From: Bacteroidia bacterium
GTDB taxonomy: Bacteria > Bacteroidota > Bacteroidia > B-17B0 > Aurantibacillaceae
Length of the DNA: 34,160 bases
Reading direction: 5' to 3'
Assembly: GCA_025455485.1 (NCBI GenBank)
Contig: JALOMJ010000026.1
Span: forward strand, 1-34,160
In this document: one piece after another, positions 32,704 to 34,160 of the stretch
How the letters are laid out: each line of letters starts with the position of its first letter
How positions within the stretch are numbered: the first letter of the stretch is position 1
Made by a program: the position numbers and the translations under genes
Notes under the pieces: model-generated
Told to the model about the DNA's origin: nothing
The model's input: only the letters and a program-made list of their open reading frames with translations
The model's database searches: none

Positions 32704-34095
32704 GTGACATTAATTAAAAGTATTTCAGGAATTCGCGGCACCATTGGAGGGCAGGCCGGGGATGGTTTAACGCCACCCGACATTATTAAATTTGTTTCTG
32801 CTTATGGCAGTTTGCTTCAAGCCAAGTTTCAAAACAAACGGCTGAAAGTGGTTATCGGGAGAGATGCCCGAATAAGTGGCGCTATGGTAAACAATTTAGT
32901 TTCTGCATGTTTATCCGGCATGGGGATAGATGTTATTGATTTAGGATTAAGTACCACACCAACCGTTGAAATGGCCGTGGTAGATTTTGAGGCCAACGGA
33001 GGAATAATTTTAACGGCCAGTCACAATCCAAAACAATGGAATGCTTTAAAATTGCTGGATGCGAAAGGAGAATTTATTTCTGAGGCCATGGGAACAGAAT
33101 TGCTTGAAAAAGCAGAACGCGGTGATTTTGAGTATGCACACGTGGATGATTTGGGGCAAATACGTTCGGAAGAGAATTATCTCGATACCCACATAAAAAA
33201 AATTCTTGCACTTCCTTATGTTGACGTACAAAAAATTAAAAGTGCCGGATTTTCAGTTGTGGTAGATGCCATAAATTCTTCTGGCGCTATTGCGGTACCT
33301 GCTTTGTTAAAGGCGCTGGGCGTTGAACACGTTCAAGTTATCCATGGAGAAATGCATGGCAATTTTGCACACAACCCTGAACCTTTGCCGGAACATTTAA
33401 AAGATTTGAGCAGTGCTGTGGTCACAACAAAATCCGCCCTGGGCATAAGTGTCGACCCTGATGTTGACAGATTAGCTTTTGTATGCGAAAATGGTGAGAT
33501 GTTTGGGGAAGAGTACACGCTTGTGGCGGTTGCTGATTGTGTGTTGGGGTTTCAGAAGGGTAGAAATACAGTGAGCAATTTATCCAGTACACGGGCCTTG
33601 AGAGACGTTACAGAAAAACATGGCGGCAAGTATTCCGCATCCGCCGTAGGAGAAGTAAATGTGGTAAGACAAATGAAAGCCAGCGGGGCGGTGATTGGGG
33701 GGGAAGGCAATGGTGGTGTAATTTTGCCTGAATTGCATTATGGCAGAGATGCCTTGGTTGGCATTGCCATTTTTTTGACGCACCTCGCCAATTTAGGTGT
33801 TAGCACATCAAAACTCAGGGCGACGTACCCTAATTATTTCATATCGAAGAACAAAATTGATTTAACGCCAGGTATAGATGTGGATGGTATTTTAGACAAG
33901 ATGGGCCAAAAATATAGGGATTTGCCTGTAAATAAAGAAGATGGACTCAAAATTGAATTCGAAAAAGAATGGGTGCATTTAAGAAAGAGCAATACCGAAC
34001 CCATCATTCGTATTTATAGTGAAAGTTCAGATGAAGAAAAAGCCAAACAATTGGCTCAGAAAATAATCAATGAAATCAAGGGAATAGTAGGTTAA
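32704..34095 (+). CDS. glmM: Phosphoglucosamine mutase-like phosphohexomutase
   Basis: A 463-residue alpha-D-phosphohexomutase. Domain 1 holds the phosphoserine loop TASHNP with Ser106; domain 2 the metal loop DPDVDR (Asp251, Asp253, Asp255); domain 3 the sugar-binding GEGNGG; domain 4 the phosphate-binding RKSNTEPIIRIYSE. The Bacteroidota GlmM group has this MTLIKSISGIRGTIGG start, given by GTG at 32704; the TTG at 32686 lies within the promoter box. It should convert glucosamine-6-phosphate to glucosamine-1-phosphate for peptidoglycan and LPS. PMM/PGM activity cannot be excluded. Confidence 0.9.
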   Translation: MTLIKSISGIRGTIGGQAGDGLTPPDIIKFVSAYGSLLQAKFQNKRLKVVIGRDARISGAMVNNLVSACLSGMGIDVIDLGLSTTPTVEMAVVDFEANGGIILTASHNPKQWNALKLLDAKGEFISEAMGTELLEKAERGDFEYAHVDDLGQIRSEENYLDTHIKKILALPYVDVQKIKSAGFSVVVDAINSSGAIAVPALLKALGVEHVQVIHGEMHGNFAHNPEPLPEHLKDLSSAVVTTKSALGISVDPDVDRLAFVCENGEMFGEEYTLVAVADCVLGFQKGRNTVSNLSSTRALRDVTEKHGGKYSASAVGEVNVVRQMKASGAVIGGEGNGGVILPELHYGRDALVGIAIFLTHLANLGVSTSKLRATYPNYFISKNKIDLTPGIDVDGILDKMGQKYRDLPVNKEDGLKIEFEKEWVHLRKSNTEPIIRIYSESSDEEKAKQLAQKIINEIKGIVG

Positions 34096-34160
34096 GCTTT
34101 ATCCCTTACTGAATTTATTTTCTTCTCAGATTTTAAATGATTAAAGTCATTTTGTGATTA
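34096..34160. other. Short non-coding tail at the window edge
   Basis: No gene was recognised. A weak inverted repeat, AAATGA (34135-34140) with TCATTT (34147-34152), lies 40 bases after the glmM stop and may be a poor terminator. Confidence 0.3.

Noticed and set aside
34135-34152. Hairpin AAATGA/TCATTT near the window end
   Set aside because: AT-only-like stem of six pairs without a following T run; too weak to call a terminator.

Overview
The window comes from a member of the Bacteroidota. Evidence: a gliding-motility ABC ATPase (GldA), a large secreted protein ending in a CHU_C-type (type IX secretion, type B) sorting domain, a PorE-like TPR/beta-propeller/CRD/OmpA protein, SpoIIE and M61 proteins of Bacteroidota type, moderately AT-rich DNA, no Shine-Dalgarno pattern before starts, and repeated TAnnTTTG boxes (the Bacteroidota -7 promoter element) before genes. 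I cannot place it below phylum with confidence. Nearly all the DNA is coding (31 protein genes); no tRNA, rRNA, CRISPR array or insertion sequence was seen.

Layout. 1-2345: 3' end of purN, then a minus-strand overlapping pair (ABM-domain protein and divergent DUF62/SAM-hydrolase-like protein), diverging from phoH. 2376-6163, all minus: deoxyhypusine-synthase-like protein, beta-rich secreted hypothetical, low-molecular-weight tyrosine phosphatase, DegP/HtrA protease. 6278-11265, plus: tight run of membrane-anchored hypothetical, dapF, GNAT acetyltransferase, seven-heme cytochrome lipoprotein with TPRs, and mltG; then gldA. 12389-17180, plus: four-gene signalling-like cassette (YfiR/DUF4154 protein, periplasmic TPR protein, HAMP-SpoIIE phosphatase, secreted beta-propeller). 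17182-19466, minus: rfbA, polyprenyl synthase, thioesterase. 19793-22699: T9SS adhesin-like protein. 22785-24335: thyA and a cyclase-family hydrolase, convergent with a di-heme peroxidase. 25430-30222: CPBP membrane protease, M61 peptidase and the PorE-like protein, whose 5' end looks broken. 30228-32591, minus: TM2 protein and asnB. 32704-34095: glmM-like phosphohexomutase.

How the genes relate. Much is housekeeping for cell wall and envelope (dapF, mltG, glmM, rfbA, polyprenyl synthase, degP) and nucleotides (purN, thyA). The gliding/T9SS theme (gldA, CHU_C protein, PorE-like protein) is scattered, as is usual in this phylum. The most system-like locus is 12389-17180: in the known YfiBNR system a periplasmic YfiR controls a HAMP-containing membrane diguanylate cyclase, whereas here a YfiR-family protein sits in one operon with a HAMP-containing membrane PP2C phosphatase, a TPR protein and a propeller. 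That is a plausible but untested envelope-to-phosphatase switch. The second point of interest is the damaged or recoded start of the PorE-like gene, and the third is a multiheme cytochrome embedded in a dapF/mltG operon.
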